64,000 nucleotides of DNA from Phoronis australis (taxonomy: Eukaryota; Phoronida; Phoronidae), in NCBI GenBank assembly GCA_002633005.1, contig NMRA01000129.1:310628-374627 (forward strand), written 5' to 3'. The notes under the pieces are model-generated. The model saw only the letters and a program-made list of their open reading frames with translations, had not been told where the DNA came from and ran no database searches. Shown here in pieces: positions 1-10,199 of the stretch. A program made the translations under genes and the position numbers. Every line of letters starts with the position of its first letter. The stretch's first letter is position 1.

Positions 1-142
1 AATAAAATGGCTGCCGAAGGCAGTGCACATTTGAAATAACTCGGCACAAATTAAAGAAAACTTCCGAATCGATGAATGCGGTATATCTGTGAGAGTTAAA
101 TCGAATCCTATTCAGATCATAACTTTGAAGTGGAATAATTCG
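1..142 (+). other. possible 5' noncoding exon of TIMM8
   Basis: A strong donor (cg|gtgagt, GT at 143) and an acceptor just before the TIMM8 start (ttttccag at 1254-1261, or a second AG at 1268-1269) would remove an intron of about 1.1 kb. The leader begins with an ATGGCTGCCG context that opens a 10-codon ORF ending in TAA, so it would be an upstream ORF and not part of the protein. The left edge of the transcript lies outside the window. Transcript data would settle it. Confidence 0.35.
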
Positions 143-1289
143 GTGAGTACAACAGCAAGTCGGTTTTATGCTTAGGCGGACGAACATTGGGCTCCCCAGT
201 ATATAGGGTCAGGCCTCAGGGTCAGGGATACTTAACTTAGGCCTTAGTCCTTAGGGATGATGAATGAAAAGATCCTTTGGCTAACTTCTTTTCAATAATA
301 TTGAGAATTCAACATAGAGTTCACAAGTGGAGGAGGCATTTTAAGAACAGTTGCAGTAAATTGGTGACAAAACTCGCGAAGGAGTCCCAAAAATTGAGGA
401 GTTAGATCATAGGCAACTGTCCACCCAGGTCGCTGGCATGTGAGTCAAGCATCTGCACCCGCCAATAAGCAATTTCCATTGGCAAGCAATTTAGGTGGGT
501 AGGACACCTTTGAAGTTTGAAGGGCATTGTTGTATTTCTACTGCTTCAGTCACTAGCTAAGCTTCTAGAAGTACTCACCTGAGTTAAAACACAGCTACTC
601 AAACTTGAATGAAACCCAATCTAGATGTTCATCCCTGGTGTCCTGATTGAATGCTGAAAGACTGCCACCAGCCTCCCACTAGCAGTATAAATAAAACAAA
701 CATCCGGGGGAACCATAATACTGACAAATCATTAGACACCACAGAAAGATCAAGGATGAATGATATTGACAATTACAACAGCAACAATCTTTCCATCTCA
801 AGCAGGCAATCTCAGTTTCTCTTCAACAGGTTCCCTCTCAAAGTGTAGACATCGGATCCAGATGTTTAAACTTTGTGAAAATATGGTGAAACTTTGTGAC
901 AAGGATTCACAATTGCTGGATCATTTGTGCCACATCTTTCCATGGCTTTCAGTCATTTTTAAGGCCTAAGGCATTATGAAAACTTGGTCTTTTATAGTTT
1001 CATTTCTTTGTGTTTGAGTTCACCCAGGGATGTGTTATTCTTTGAGAATAGATAATAGATGGGTAATACTATGGATAAATATTATAATAATTGGACTGAC
1101 CACTAGAGTGAAATATGCAACAGGGGTGGCTCAACATTTTACAAATTGAGACCATGTAAATCACATGTGTGATAAACAATTGAATTTCGAGAAAGGTCTG
1201 GTCAAATTTGAGCGCAAAAGCTTGTGAAAATGTTGGGTTAATGTACCGTTTCATTTTCCAGGATTCCAGGAATTAAAGCTGATCGAGAA

Positions 1290-1538
1290 ATGGCAGACGA
1301 AGGGCAAGTGGACCGAGAACTTCAACAGTTCATGATGATTGAGCAGCAGAAAGCACAGTTCCAACAGTCGATTCGCAGACTGAACGATGTCTGTTGGGAT
1401 AAGTGTGTGGACAGAGCTCGCGATAAACTGGACAGTAGGCAGGAATCGTGTCTGAGCAACTGTGTAGAGAGATTCTTTGACACATCTCTGTTGATAACTC
1501 AGCGTTTCCAGAAACTGTTGTCGGGTGGCAATATGTAG
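1290..1538 (+). CDS. TIMM8: mitochondrial import inner membrane translocase subunit Tim8
   Basis: This 82-residue ORF has the small-Tim signature of twin CX3C motifs: CWDKC near residues 35-39 and CLSNC near 54-58, followed by the family-typical VERFFDTS segment. Small Tim proteins form hexameric chaperones in the mitochondrial intermembrane space; Tim8 pairs with Tim13 to carry hydrophobic precursors such as Tim23. The length is close to vertebrate TIMM8A/B (about 83-97 residues). The ATG follows GATCGAGAA and is the first in frame; the start matches family N-termini that open with a short acidic segment. The CDS is one exon with no in-frame interruptions. Whether it is closer to TIMM8A or TIMM8B cannot be told, because the split is vertebrate-level. 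Confidence 0.93.
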   Translation: MADEGQVDRELQQFMMIEQQKAQFQQSIRRLNDVCWDKCVDRARDKLDSRQESCLSNCVERFFDTSLLITQRFQKLLSGGNM

Positions 1539-2429
1539 ATGTACCTGTGCTTGAGGCATTCATTGGAAATCTAAAGCGAAAATACCGAGTTATCCGTTTG
1601 ACGGTTTATCTGTACCAACTTCAGAGCTATGCTAAACAGGACCATTCTAAGCACATTATTCAAAGGCTTACAGAGAGATTATTTAATTCCTGTCTTGATG
1701 AAACAGTGTGTTAAAGAGCCCAATGATTGTCACAATCCCATGTAATGAAGTGGCAGACATGTCTTCTGAAATACTGCGCGACAGCTTATCGAAAATGATG
1801 GTTACTGAGTTATACTGCAGCTGATAGTTTTGTGTCATGTGTTCCTGAAACCTTTGATAGGTCACTGACAACATGTTGACTGTAGAAGACTTGACGCATA
1901 TAAAATTAGCCGGTGCCTGAATTCTGCCTTCTATCAATTTCAGCTCTGTTATAGCTTCATTGAATCCCACGGTGGAAGTTGAAATTGTCGGGAACACTAA
2001 TTCTTCAGCACTCTCTGTGTTGTTCAGTATGCATGTCAAAGGCATTGTGAGGAAAAGAAATTTGTCAAAAAGTCTATGTTTGTGCAAAAGTCAGAAGATG
2101 ATAATTCATACTATTTATTATTCAGCTCTGGAAATCAAGTGTCAGTTTTTGGTTTTTGACAGTGGATATCCATTGGGCATTCAGGTTGACAGATTTGACT
2201 TGTTTAAAGTTGGGAATTACTCCTAAGCAAGTGGCCGTTTATTTGAAGTGCTGATGAATAATCTCTTTGTGGTCAATAACAGAAAAGTGTGTGTCGTAGT
2301 GATTTGTAATTTGTGCGAGGTATTTCGTGTCTGGTACCATGGTAAAAACTCTGTTTAAACTTACCACACATGGTAAGATAGAAAGAACTTCATCATTAGT
2401 TTTTAAAAATTGCCACCAAGAATAATAAA
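1539..2429 (+). other. TIMM8 3' UTR candidate with poly(A) signal
   Basis: The first AATAAA on the + strand after the TIMM8 stop is at 2424-2429, which would give a 3' UTR of about 0.9 kb. A 134-codon ORF on the opposite strand (1683-2087) lies inside this stretch. It shows no family resemblance I can recognise and is not called. Confidence 0.3.
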
Positions 2430-2699
2430 AAAGTACAAACTTCGGAGACAGGTCTACAGGGGGTTGGGGTGTTCAGGGGGTTTAACCCCTCTTAGGATAG
2501 GATCAAAATTAACAATTAAAAAAATTGTTATACAGGGGAGGGGGTAACCCTCTCCTACCTCTTGGGGCTATACACGCCAGGGATTCGCGCAAATCTTAAA
2601 CCCCCCTTACTGAAACGGTAGATCAGCCACTCAATTGTTATTGTAACTTTTTGCTCATCACACAGAAATAGAACTGCCATAATTGTCTATTTTTAAAGG

Positions 2700-2846
2700 C
2701 TGATTACCATCATGCCACACCTGAGCGCACCCAGGGGGGAGGCTTGGGGGGCATTTGGCGAAGTAAGCAACAAGGTCCCCAGCAGCGAAACAAAAAGTCC
2801 GAAAAATTAGAAAACAGAGAAAAGTCCACTAAAAAGGCAGAGCACA
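2700..2846 (-). repeat. dispersed repeat, family R1 (copy 1)
   Basis: Read on the minus strand, this segment matches 16095-16225 and 19310-19440. Shared marks are TAGTGGACTTTT, a GACTTTTTGTTTC run, GCC(A)AAAT and a G/C-rich end close to CCCCCTGGGTGCGC. It is probably a short non-autonomous element; no ORF or clear terminal repeats were seen. The stretch from 2430 to 3675 holds no gene I can support. Confidence 0.6.
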
Positions 2847-3675
2847 ATTCATAGCTCTGAACGTACCCGTTTTATTTTTTGTTAGTAAAGGTATGTATGT
2901 TTTCGTAAATAGTGGCATCTGTATTAGTGGTGGACATTAATTGCCACCTTATCTTTTCTCATGGTCACTTTTATTAAAACTAACGTAGATAATGACCATC
3001 TTCTCAATTTGGAGAATATTGAAAAAGCATTTTGTTAGTCTTTACGTTCTGGAATTTGGACAAAAAAGAAATTTTTTATCTCTGGCTCTCGTCCAATAGT
3101 ATGCCAGTGAGCTTTGGCTCACATAAGATTGCCAGGCTGGGTCTCAACCGTTTGTCTTTGGAGAGAGTGATTGGCTCATTTGATCGTATTAAGTGGTTAG
3201 CATATTGGTCAAAAGTTTAGCATGTGGTTAAAACCAATCATCAAGGGGCCTTTTTCTGTGTAAAAAGACCGTTACACTTTCTGTGTGACAATACATAGTC
3301 ACGTCGTGACAGTTGACATTGGTGTGGACTTGCACACATACTTATCGAAGTCCATGATCTTTCGAAATGTTCTGTATGTGGCAGTGGTGACACCTCTTGT
3401 AGGATTGAAATACAATGTATGGCAAATTCAATACAAAATCTTGATATGTAAAAATTTTATTCAGTTAGAAATCAATGTACAGGATTTCATTAGAATGATA
3501 TTACACTACATAAAAGTTACAGACAAACAACACCGAAGTCGAGCAACGACACATAGCTCGTCGGTAGTAGCACAGACCCACTACAGACAAGTTTACAATA
3601 TAAAAAATAATAAATTAGAAATAATAAAATATAATTTCAATTCGTATTAAAAATAATTTCAATTCAAACCAGTTT

Positions 3676-3818
3676 TCGCCTATTTGTATTTTCTGTAATG
3701 ATGTTTTACTGATCCACTGAGCGATAGGCATTGTCAAGTTTGCAGTCGCCTATTTGTATTTTCTGTAATGATGTTTTACTGATCCACTGAGCGATAGGCA
3801 TTGTTGTCAAGCTTGCAG
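3676..3818. repeat. 70-bp tandem duplication over the 3' end of peptide gene B
   Basis: Units 3676-3745 and 3746-3818 are nearly identical. The upper unit contains the last ~14 codons and stop of peptide gene B. The lower unit is a downstream extra copy, three bases shorter (TTGTCAAG versus TTGTTGTCAAG). The duplication therefore created a second, untranslated copy of the C-terminal codons in the 3' UTR. Confidence 0.85.
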
Positions 3819-3963
3819 GATCCCGGGTTTCTTTTACATTGTTTAATGAGGAGCAGTGCGCATAAGTAGCCCATTGACCGGGCGACGCGACGGCGAGTTG
3901 TTGTAGACGCGTCTATACTGGCCATCTGAACGTCTCTACTTCTTGGATTACTTGATATGTAGT
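3776..3963 (-). CDS. peptide gene B, last coding exon (RxxR site and Cys region)
   Basis: The acceptor is caattgtag at 3972-3964. The exon opens in phase 1, joining the G left by the upstream exon to make Asp41, and reads 61 further codons to TAA (3776-3778); the whole precursor is 102 residues. Sequence features in order are: DYIS; RDVQMA; a basic cluster RRRVAR (64-69) fitting an R-x-x-R processing site; then a 13-residue hydrophobic/amphipathic stretch beginning SMG; then Cys83-x6-Cys90 (KQCKRNPGSC). There is an extra Cys at 75. It aligns with the last exon of peptide gene A (23121-23323) at DY[TI]S, RDVQMA, RR..R-S-[VM]-G and C-x-R-x-P. It is inferred to be a secreted peptide hormone or effector. 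The family is not recognised. Confidence 0.74.
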
Positions 3964-4392
3964 CTACAATTGATAGAGATCAAAATACGAGTTTCGGCGA
4001 AGTTTAAGGCTTATATAATAGTAACAAGTCAGGTCCGTGAAGCAACAACAGTTTGTGCATGGGTGTGTAGGCCTAACTTGTATCGCTGTACACGTGACCC
4101 CTAATCTGCGTGGATGCCAGCTCGAACATCGTGGATTCGACGCGTTTTGGAGTGGAATAAGTGCGTCAGTGCAAATAGGGCAAACCATACCAGACTGAAA
4201 TTAATGCTTGTAGGCCTGCAGACTAAAAGGACCTGCGTGGGGGCGTTAACAGGCCTTCAGGCCGGGGATCTGGCAAAAATGATTGTAATACGTAAAAAAT
4301 TGGCTTCGCCCACGTCTGTCGCGGCGTGCAAATGTTTTACAAGTCAGTAATGAACAAGTACAAACGCACTGAAATAAAACGTGTCGGCCCAC

Positions 4393-4513
4393 CTGCTAAT
4401 AAGTCACACGCGTGGGTACGGTCTGCGTTGCGTTGGACTGGTGTAGCGCTCCCCAATTTGGCGATCATGCACACTGTCGCCAGCAGGGCAAACCAGAGGT
4501 ATTTGTTCCCCAT
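4393..4513 (-). CDS. peptide gene B, signal-peptide exon
   Basis: The acceptor tttttgtttcag ends at 4516 and the ATG (4513-4511) lies two bases into the exon, exactly as in peptide gene A. The first 23 residues form a signal peptide: polar/basic MGNKY, hydrophobic core WFALLATVCMIAKLG, likely cleavage after S-A (SA|TP). Seventeen more residues follow, and the exon ends TTA TTA GCA G at gcag|gtgggc, a phase-1 donor (GT at 4392-4391). The intron to the last exon is 429 bp. Pairing with the last exon is supported by matching phase and by the same architecture in the paralogue. The open frame upstream of the acceptor is intronic and is excluded. Confidence 0.74.
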
Positions 4514-4669
4514 ATCTGAAACAAAAACAATCGTGCACTGGACACCGGTTACCAAATTCGACTGCACGTAGGCTTTCCCTGGTGTGAGCATAGCTAGGGG
4601 TACCTTAGAATTATACGATAGACTCGCACCCCACGCACGGCGAACCACCTACAAGCCATCATGCATACG

Positions 4670-4775
4670 AAACCAAAAATAACGCATACGAACAAAAATC
4701 ATTTGCACGAAAGGCAAAGATCATATGTACGAACACAAACCATACACATGAGCATCGCCCGCACGCACAAACATT
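4670..4775. repeat. degenerate ~20-bp tandem repeat (ACGAA/CATACGAAC type)
   Basis: Variants of CATACGAAC-aaaaa and GCACGAA recur about every 18-22 bases within intron 1 of peptide gene B. The copies are too diverged for a consensus by eye. Confidence 0.35.
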
Positions 4776-5062
4776 TTATCGCAACTAGGCCTACGTAGGT
4801 TTCAATTTGAAAATTAAAGACCTGTGTCTGTCATGATAAAATGTTAGCGATTTGTTTGATGGATTGATATAATGATTGGTAGATTGATTTGTCAACGACG
4901 GCCCTCAAATAATACAACACGATACAACATAACAAGAAAGACATACATTCTGACCAATAAGGCTGTCGTATAAATACAAAAACTGAATTATAGGTGTTCA
5001 GATGACACGAATACGAAAAAGAAAAAAAATGTCCATCGTGTTCCGGCTTTAGTAGGCCTAGA

Positions 5063-5312
5063 TTATTACATGGCGAAGTCGTTATCCCCCGTTATCTAGA
5101 GCCCGAGTGGATCTTGAAGATCGCCCTAGTGAGATAACTAAGTGGGTTATTGCACGGTTGTATTTGCCATTCGACGCTAAATTGTGGTATAAATATAGAT
5201 TATTACATGGCGAAGTCGTTATCCCCCGTTATCTAGAGCACGAGTGGATTTTGGAGAATTACCGCCCGAGACGCGTTAGCCCCGAGGGTGATAATTCTGC
5301 AATATCCACGAG
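5063..5312. repeat. fold-back repeat F1, partial copy
   Basis: The left arm (TTACATGGCGAAGTCG and following bases) occurs twice here (from 5066 and from 5197). It is followed by the GTTAGCCCCGAGGGTGAT loop region seen also at 5785 and 16850. The 5141-5311 segment is almost identical to 5650-5826, across the single N at 5649. The ORF spanning 5107-5439 is a by-product of this repeat. Confidence 0.7.
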
Positions 5313-5639
5313 GGTTCTAGTAGCTGGGCAGATAAGTGCAAATATGCACCAGAATTGTGCAAATGATGATACAAGCACCAAATTTACCATGATGACTCAT
5401 AATAGCATACTTAAGAAATCTGTCCGACTAGCCACCTGAAAATCCAAGATGGCGGCCATTTTTCAAGATGGCCGCCGTCCAGTGTTCGTGATAATGATTT
5501 TCCTTGTAAATCAGTATCTACCCAACCGATTTTAGCGATCTTGGGGTCAAATGTTATAGTTTTGGGTATGCCTAATTCATTTTGGACACTGTGAACACTC
5601 TCAATTACATATATTGTCAGGATATAGACAATTATACAC

Positions 5640-6410
5640 TTTAATTCGNGTGGGTTATTACACGGTTGTATTTGCCATTCGACGCTAAATTGTGGTATAA
5701 ATATAAATTATTACATGGCGAAGTCGTTATCCCCCGTTATCTAGAGCACGAGTGGATTTTGGAGAATTACCGCCCGAACGCGTTAGCCCCGAGGGTGATA
5801 ATTCTGCAATATCCACGAGGGTTCTAGATAACGGGGGATAACGACTGAGAACATGTAATAATCTATTTATACCACATACGAGAAACAGTGCAATGAATCG
5901 ATCTACCTTTCTCACCTCGCCTCGGTTTTGTAACTACTTTCTATGTCAGAGGCCCGGGGTCGGAGGTCGTGACCTTTTAAGAAAAGCCGAGCTATTTTTG
6001 CCAAATAATGCTTTTCCTCGAAACCAATTGAAAATTTAAACAAAATAGAAATAAAGTGAATCTATAAATTAAGGTTTAACAACTATTATAGCTTACTACA
6101 CATTTTATCACGCTAAGCATCGACCCGGAAAATATCGTCTGCTGAAGTAGGTTACCACTAATAACTGAGTATAATGCTCAAGTCAAAGGATCCCGACGAC
6201 AAGATACCCCCATTCAAATTGGAGGTCGGTGAGTTACAAGTGAGAGAAGACGAGAGAAAAATTTCACTGAATTAAAATATCGTTTTTATGGAAATTATGC
6301 GTCTTATTTTTTATAGCGTATAAGTGTCGGTGCAATGCCCTTTGCTGAACACGCGATTGTCGCGCGTGCTCATTTAAGTATTCTATTTTCACGTTCGATG
6401 ACGTCAGCCG
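5640..6410. repeat. fold-back repeat F1, full copy 1
   Basis: It begins with a large inverted repeat: the left arm (about 5690-5775) and right arm (about 5785-5872) are complementary, both carrying the GATAACGGGGGATAACGAC module. A ~0.5-kb tail follows and matches 16950-17480 along its length (CTTTCTATGTCAGAGGCCC, TTTTAAGAAAAGCC and others). It has no protein-coding capacity. It lies in intron 1 of peptide gene B and is absent from the same intron of peptide gene A, so it inserted after the gene duplication. Confidence 0.75.
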
Positions 6411-6419
6411 CTGAGTGCA

Positions 6420-6640
6420 AGGTACCTAAACTACACGGTCAACGGACTCATAAACAAGTTGCACGGACGCATGAATACGACTCACGGACCTGCAAACACC
6501 GTCCACTGACTCTTAAACACGGGAACGGACTCAGAAAACACGATCCACGCACCCAAATGCACGGGACACGGACTCATATTCACGAGGAAACGCGGTTACC
6601 GGACCGTCAAACACGGGTCACGGACTCATCGGCTTCCTGG
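6420..6640. repeat. degenerate ~20-bp tandem array (ACGGACTCA...CACGG)
   Basis: Variants of ACGGACTCATAAACACGG are repeated with drift across the interval. The array directly abuts the end of the F1 copy. The ORF through it (6335-6649) merely reflects the periodicity, as shown by recurring RTH/HG residues, and is not called as a gene. Confidence 0.55.
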
Positions 6641-6659
6641 GTCAGCTGACATCTCCATT

Positions 6660-8390
6660 TTGTCCGTGACAAACATTGTAAAACATATTGTTCATCACTC
6701 GTGATTTCAGGAGATCAACTCCGTATTCGACAAGCACTAATTTTACCGTAGAAAACTCCTTTGCACCAATATCATATCTACATTTAAGGTTAGGAGAAAA
6801 CGACCGATTTTGTTTCGACATCTTTGAAATTTATTTTTAGTTGTAGAATTTAAGCCAGGGTATTAGACGCTCCATGCGTAGTCAAAGTGGCATATAACGT
6901 TACATATTTTAACATAGAGTTTGTTCTGAGCAAACCGCGGTTTATTTTTGTGTGCTTTCATTACCTCCGTATGTGTTTTTAAATACAAGTCTCGACTGTA
7001 ACCTCCTTTTTCATTTATATCTTTTGTATCACTTTAAGTAAACGAATTTTAGACAATACCTGCCTTCTTTTGGGATTTCACAAAATTTATAGCGAATGTG
7101 CTTACGGTAACTGCGCAATAGGAATTTGACGGTCACTCACAATGTTTGCGGAGCGGGCAAGTGCAATTTTTTTTCTCCGCGTCTGAAACAAAGAAGTCGT
7201 GTACGTCGCCTATAGCTACCGAAATCATTTTTTCTAAGCACGTGAGCATTTTCTGTTATGAGCAGAGCACTCGTTAGTTAATGGTGTAACTATACGTAAA
7301 ATATTTTTACTGGAACCATTTTTAAAACCTTTCTTCTTAAGTCGTATAAATTACTTACGATAGGCTTTTTTGTTAAAAAAAGTAAATAGGTTTTAATTAA
7401 AAAACGAGCCATCCGATTGTCAGGCCAATATGCTGACGGGTATAACCGTAGAGTTCGTTTTAAGCAAGCAGATCGGATGTACTTTTGTCTGGTTTTTATT
7501 CCCGCTTTTCTATAATCAGTATGAGCATAATTTCTTTAGTCTCGCTTTTTAAGCCAAAATAATGCTTCAAATTGCTGAAATGATATCAAATGGTATAAAA
7601 TCAAAACTAAAAGACGTTCATTTGTTTTAAAATACATGAATTGACTAGTATATTTTGACTTTATTTCATTTGGGTATCACTCAGTGTTTCAGTGAATTTG
7701 TATCAAACGGATGTAGGGTGAACAAGCTATTTAACATCATTCACATTTTAGCGTAGAGTCGTCAAGTATTTCATGCGACTGAGTTCAAATCTGGAGACGA
7801 ACACGAACTAACATTTAGAAGGATTGTAATGAACGTTTTCTGGGAGTTGGAGAGAGTTATAGGGAATTGATCAGTTTCGTGGCAGTGTCAGAAATGCCAC
7901 AGACAGACTAGTTCTCAGCATTGTTATCCTGCAATGTGCGCAATGTGTGCGTTAATACTGTTGAGCAAGAATCGGAACGTGGAAATAGCTGTTTATGCAA
8001 TAAGTAGGAAAGGGGTGAAACAAATTGACAGAATTTCAAATTTAGAAGATGGTGGTCAGTTTGAAATCGTGGTCATGTCAGGTAAATATGTTGGTAGTGT
8101 TTCAATGGGTTTTCTGCAGATATCTCTTTTCGCTTCTATATAGTAGGCCTACGTTTTACACGCATAATTGAACTTCACCTTGAAAGTTGAGTTTTGTTGG
8201 GAGACTCAAATTTCTCCAGTGTACCGACAAACTCTTGGCAAAAGTAAAGGAAATGTTGGTAACTGCAAGACCTGCCATTGAAATTAGAAAAAATAATATC
8301 CATTGCAAAAATCTATTCCATTCACCCGATATATATTTTTTCAACCTGTATTTCATCACAGAACACAGACTATCTATTTGTTTTACTCAA
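6660..8390. other. intronic DNA of peptide gene B, no further feature
   Basis: This is AT-rich sequence within the inferred 3.9-kb first intron of peptide gene B. I saw no open frame with coding character, RNA gene or clear element. Confidence 0.4.
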
Positions 8391-8401
8391 ACTTTAATTA
8401 C

Positions 8402-8484
8402 CTTTTATAGGTTGGAGCTGCCTTTTCTCGCTCTTGATGAGAAATCTCTTCGGCTTCTTTAACACGTGGTTGTCGACTCAGCTG
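8402..8484 (-). other. peptide gene B, noncoding first exon
   Basis: The exon is inferred from homology with 26820-26892. Both run from about 30 bases below a TATA box to a GT donor: aaaag|gtaatt here (GT at 8401-8400), taaag|gtaagt in the paralogue. Shared elements are CGATCAGCTGAG, CACGTGT, AAGAAG and CAAGAGxGA. It would splice to the acceptor at 4516, two bases before the ATG, so it is all 5' UTR. The start is set only by TATA spacing. Confidence 0.6.
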
Positions 8485-8506
8485 ATCGACGACCGTAACC
8501 GCATGG

Positions 8507-8514
8507 TTTTTATA
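8507..8514 (-). promoter_or_regulatory. TATA box of peptide gene B
   Basis: TATAAAAA on the minus strand, followed by CC as in the paralogue at 26915-26922. Conserved sequence flanks it on both sides, and the spacing to a conserved splice donor is about 105 bases. This makes a chance match unlikely. Confidence 0.65.
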
Positions 8515-8720
8515 AACACCTGGACATGTGCTCGTTTCATTCAACTTGATGTTCTAATTAGTTTAGCTGAACCTGTGTTCAATAAGGAATACCAAGAAAT
8601 TGCTGGAAAACACGAATCACGCCACATCTGGGGCATCAAAAAAAATCTGTGTCGAGGTCATTTGAGACCACACAGCCGTTCCATTGGCTAAAATATGGGT
8701 GTTTCTGGGGGTGTGCACCT
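8515..8720 (-). promoter_or_regulatory. conserved proximal promoter of peptide gene B
   Basis: It is homologous to 26923-27125. The best block is TCACGCCACATCTGGGGCAT (from 8617), identical in the other copy, and on the minus strand it contains the E-box CAGATG. Next to it are TGGAAAACA and an AGGTCATTTGAGA block with a nuclear-receptor-type AGGTCA half-site. Which factors bind is unknown. Confidence 0.6.
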
Positions 8721-10180
8721 ACAGTGTACGTTCATGCTATTGCCCAGAAACTTTCACGGCATCTTTCAATTATTACCTCATTCAAATACGAAAACGTGTG
8801 ATTAGAAGTGGTCTTCGGAGTTCTCGTGTTACTCGGATGATTCAGATTACGTGTATGTCACAGTTCCAATATTTTGTGCACAAATGTGAAAGAAAGTCCT
8901 AACCTGTCAGAATTTGCATGATATGAAAACCACTGAAATGACAATTTAGAAAACTAGAAAACTAATAGCGTTTTTCATATTTCGTTTTGAGCATTTACAT
9001 TACATGAGATTTGGTTATGTTATCGATACCGTTGTTTATCCAACTTTTGTAAAAAGATACTTAGATACGTGTAAATCTTTACTGGCACATGTATAATTTT
9101 GGAAGTAACTTGTTCATTACTACTGCGTGGGTGTTTGAATGATGTGTGAATGTTGTGCCTTTTAGTTAGCCTCTGCTTCCTTTCTTTTGAGAAATAAAAT
9201 AGTTTAAAAAATAGTCACGTAACTCAAGCGATGCCATATGATACGAAGTGAGAAATCAACTATAAGCAGGTTTTTTGCTTTCCAAAAAGTGTACTGACTT
9301 ATACCCAGTTAAAATCTATGGTTTTGTAAATAATTGGCCGAGACTTCTCGATGAGGTCGTGACCAACCTTTACGGTTCAGTGCCACTACATGTATCGCTG
9401 TCGCAGTTCAATAAGGTGTTCACAAGAAAAAATGCTGTGACATTATCAGCTCATGCACGTGGATGGAAGAACAAGTCGTTACTGTGGCAAGCTACAGCAT
9501 TTTGGGATCCAGCTCGTTAGAGGACTGACACCAAGAGAATCGGGAAGACGGGGAATCTCAACGTCACAGAATGCACGGTACAAAATGTGTGGCACGTCTC
9601 ATTATGCGGTTTCACATCGACACACTCTCGTGGTTAAGGCAATTGAGGTGGTGGTAAACATGTTTTCTACACAAGATACGACCTTAATTAATCATTTGTT
9701 TGAACCAATCGGATGTTCACTGAGTATAGGAACTTAAGAAAGCAACAATTGACACCAGAATAACCCCAACTGATGAGGTCCTGCGAGGTCCTCTGTACCA
9801 CGAGTACTTAGAACAGCTCGCTAAGCGAGATATGTTACTTAGGTTAAAACCATTAACTCTTATTTTCCCTCGCACACTTTGTTCTAATCAATTTGCACAA
9901 GTTTCCGCAGGGATATTGACTGATTTGACGTTGCTACAGATTACTGTTCATGAAAATCATTCCCACATGGTATAACAGAACGTAATTAAGAGGCTAATGG
10001 GTCTCGACTCGCAGCCCTGCAAAAATATTACTGGAAGTTAAACGAAACTGAAATGCCGTGCACCAGAAAGGATAATCAAAAATTGTTGTAAATAATGCCA
10101 CGGTATCTATACAGTGTCGTTCCACTCTGACGCAAAGGAAACGGAGCTCCCAGCTTGCCGTTTCGCTTTTCCACAATGCT
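8720..10180. repeat. 5' arm of the segmental duplication (B side)
   Basis: Patches align with 27180-28490 in the same order. Examples are TGGAAGAACAA, a stretch starting AGCTCGTTAGAGGACTGACA, GTAAACATGTTTTC, CTCGCACACTTTG, AATCATTCCCACATGG and GAAATGCCGTGCACCAGAAA. Frames that look open here (9275-9520, 9453-9737) carry stops in the A copy, so the similarity is not protein-coding. Confidence 0.6.
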
Positions 10181-10199
10181 AAATATGTTTAGGAAATGA

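Noticed and set aside
1683-2087. 134-codon minus-strand ORF below TIMM8
   Set aside because: No recognisable domain, no supporting splice sites, and it lies in the likely TIMM8 3' UTR; length alone is not enough in AT-rich DNA of this size.
3776-3963. Calling peptide gene B an allatostatin-C or somatostatin orthologue
   Set aside because: Only QC, NP and SC match; the aromatic/hydrophobic ring residues are absent and the paralogue has a different ring size.
4337-4392. C-terminal extension of the peptide gene B signal exon as one unspliced ORF
   Set aside because: The paralogue and the phase-1 donor gcag|gtgggc show that this part is intron; the extension is not conserved.
4290-4392. Alternative last exon of peptide gene B starting at tttttgccag (about 4268)
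   Set aside because: It would give only 15 unrelated residues before a stop, whereas the exon at 3776-3963 aligns with peptide gene A.
5107-5439. 110-codon ORF
   Set aside because: It is made of the F1 fold-back repeat; the same bases read in reverse in the other arm.
9275-9737. Two overlapping ORFs in the region similar to 27.4-27.7 kb
   Set aside because: The similar DNA in the A copy has stops in these frames, so conservation is not protein-level.
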